A stretch of 64,000 nt of DNA from Lichtheimia corymbifera B2541. Lineage: Eukaryota; Mucoromycota; Mucoromycetes; Mucorales; Lichtheimiaceae. The stretch's first letter is position 1, and the number at the start of each line of letters is the position of its first letter. This document shows, piece after piece, positions 62,278 to 64,000 of this stretch. The stretch is from the NCBI GenBank assembly GCA_000697475.1, contig JNEU01001144.1, positions 1 to 64,000 of the forward strand, read 5' to 3'. A model generated the notes under the pieces. The model did not search any database. It was not told the origin of the DNA and worked only from the letters and a program-made list of their open reading frames with translations. Position numbers and translations under genes: made by a program.

Positions 62278-64000
62278 TCGACACGCGTTCGCTTTTTCCT
62301 TGTCACCAAGTCCCCCTTAATCTTACTCTAAAAATCCGACATTCTTATCCACCTCATTATCGCCGTACTTAATAATCTATTACTGCCTGTTGTTTAGTGT
62401 GTACCTTTTTTTTCTTTACTGTGCCATACTATAATAATCGTTCTTTTTCTTCCAACAACCGAGCCTCACTATGCCATGTGACACGAGTGTTAAGCTTGTC
62501 AACTTTTTCTTGCTTTGGACTTGCTTCACATATTGACAAGAAATGTGTACATATATGCTGCAAGACAATACGGATCTTTCCTTATATTGATATATTGGGG
62601 GGTGTTATTGGGGAGAGGGAGAACAAGCTAGGGGTAGTAGTAGTTGTTTAATGAAGATCATGGTCGTGCACATGCGAGTATGTACAAAAAGAGATGGGAG
62701 ATGGATGATATGAAACATTGTGTACAAAGAAAGAGAGAGCGTTCGAGACCCTCGCTATGATATATCACTTGATGCTGATGCTACACCACTGAGATTACAC
62801 ACACACACACGTATGAGATAAGTTCCTTTTTGCAAAATACGGGATAAGACGGTCCCCCCGACGTGGCGGCACCTGTCATGGGGTGATGCTCCTCCACCAT
62901 GTCGATGGCTGGCCTTGATAAACACGACAACGACACATGCCATCATCCATTGTCGGTCGGCAAGAGTACCTGTAAACCATTAGCTTCTGTATTCTCTTTT
63001 CGCGACTATAAAAACGCTTACAGTGGCTATGATGCAAATCGCCCAAAAAATGAAGAATTGGAAACAGATCAGCTATATGCATAAGAGAAAACAATTATGT
63101 ATCTCACACTCACACAGTCGCTTGAATTATGCTTTGCTATTGAAAAAGAAACAATGTGAGTTTACTTTTATGCTGAGATGCGGCGGGGGTAAAGGTGAAA
63201 AGGTTTACATGAGCCACAAAAGAAGCAGTGCATTGGTTTGCCAAGGTTGTTGATGTTCATTGGAGCGAAAGGGAAAAAGGGAATAACCCATTGTCTGCGT
63301 GTTTATAACATGCTTTTATACCTTTACGACCAATTTGGACATGATCAATTGAACAGATACCCACACACACTCGCGTGCTCATGCTGATGGATGTGCGCAC
63401 ACCCGCCATAAAGTGAGCCTCGTGGATATCTCGGGTGGGGGGCTAGGAGGAGCATACATACATAACAAGTTCGGACAAACAGATGAGCTCCACTCCTTTT
63501 GTGCAATGTATGTATAGCAACTTGTGATATGCATGTCGTCTCGCAGCTTCGCATTATCAATAACAACGTTTCCTTGTCACCCCCCAAGGTTTACTGTCTC
63601 ACATGATGCTCGACAAGGAAAAGCTCTCGAGAGTGATGGAAACATGGCGCGTTGCAAGATTGTGATCTTCTATATGCATCCATCTCGTTACTGGAATTCA
63701 ACCCAAAACAGCGGGATCCTACTGCTTTGGAGTCGAAAGATGCATGATCATTTTGTTATGGGACATTATCATCTTCACTCTACGCACCGACTACTGTATT
63801 CACAAGCCAATGATGATATATTTATTGCACGAACAACACGAGGATGTTCATATTGCATGCTGGAATATTCCAGCAACATCTTTCGCATGTACACAATACG
63901 CTCTTTTTCTTTTCCCATTCTTTAAGAACCCCATCATCATGTAGCTTGTGGAGTGTGGCACACATGCAAAAAGAGCAAAACATGTTCATGTCAAGTATCA
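62278..64000. other. 3' flank and non-coding tail
   Basis: No gene is recognised to the window end. It contains CA microsatellites (about 62800-62812 and 63360-63370) and only short frames on both strands. The pyrimidine-rich stretch after the kinase stop is likely its 3' region. Confidence 0.5.

Overview
The window looks like nuclear DNA from a filamentous fungus, most likely an early-diverging Mucoromycota lineage. Nearly every protein-coding gene is interrupted by several 50-100 nt spliceosomal introns. The gene set is fungal or opisthokont: Elp5, AP-1 sigma, Mcm3, Seh1, Bck1-type MAPKKK, Dma1, an NF1-type RasGAP, PX-PH phospholipase D, a TMEM135 relative. The phylum call is an inference from gene content and intron style, not from a search.

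Layout. 1-4330 is a large foldback-like inverted-repeat element with no convincing genes. tRNA-Leu(AAG) follows, with a solo-LTR-like block behind it. Then come AP-1 sigma (6.8-7.55 kb), a xylose-reductase-type aldo-keto reductase, an MFS monocarboxylate-type transporter (minus), Elp5, and a BEM46/ABHD13 hydrolase (minus). An 1.8 kb poorly coding gap leads to a 9 kb neurofibromin-type RasGAP. A small heat-shock protein (minus), RPS23, a LYR-motif protein and a Sec7-PH Arf-GEF follow. Seh1 (minus) is head-to-head with a mitochondrially targeted DUF2358 protein. Next are a small zinc-finger protein, a PAQR receptor, a Dma1-type FHA-RING ligase, a mitochondrial CDF metal transporter, a 2OG-Fe(II) oxygenase, a TMEM135 relative (minus), phospholipase D (minus) and Mcm3 (minus). 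A second partial copy of the foldback element (56.5-57.8 kb), a Bck1-type MAPKKK and a non-coding tail close the window.

The genes are mostly unrelated housekeeping functions; there is no operon-like cluster. Several bear on signalling and membrane traffic: RasGAP, Arf-GEF, PLD, AP-1 and MAPKKK. The arrangement is compact, with tail-to-tail neighbours 33-450 nt apart and two short head-to-head intergenic regions of 153 and 171 nt.

The most notable observations are: (1) the nested, modular foldback element and its single-arm relative; (2) three introns whose reading frame demands a GC-AG boundary (GCAAGT); (3) 16- and 18-nt microexons, plus a possible 2-nt exon in the RasGAP gene; (4) a recurring pattern of one-base frame breaks, mostly at short homopolymers, and two larger coding deletions (exactly 32 nt in RPS23), which suggests assembly errors rather than gene death.
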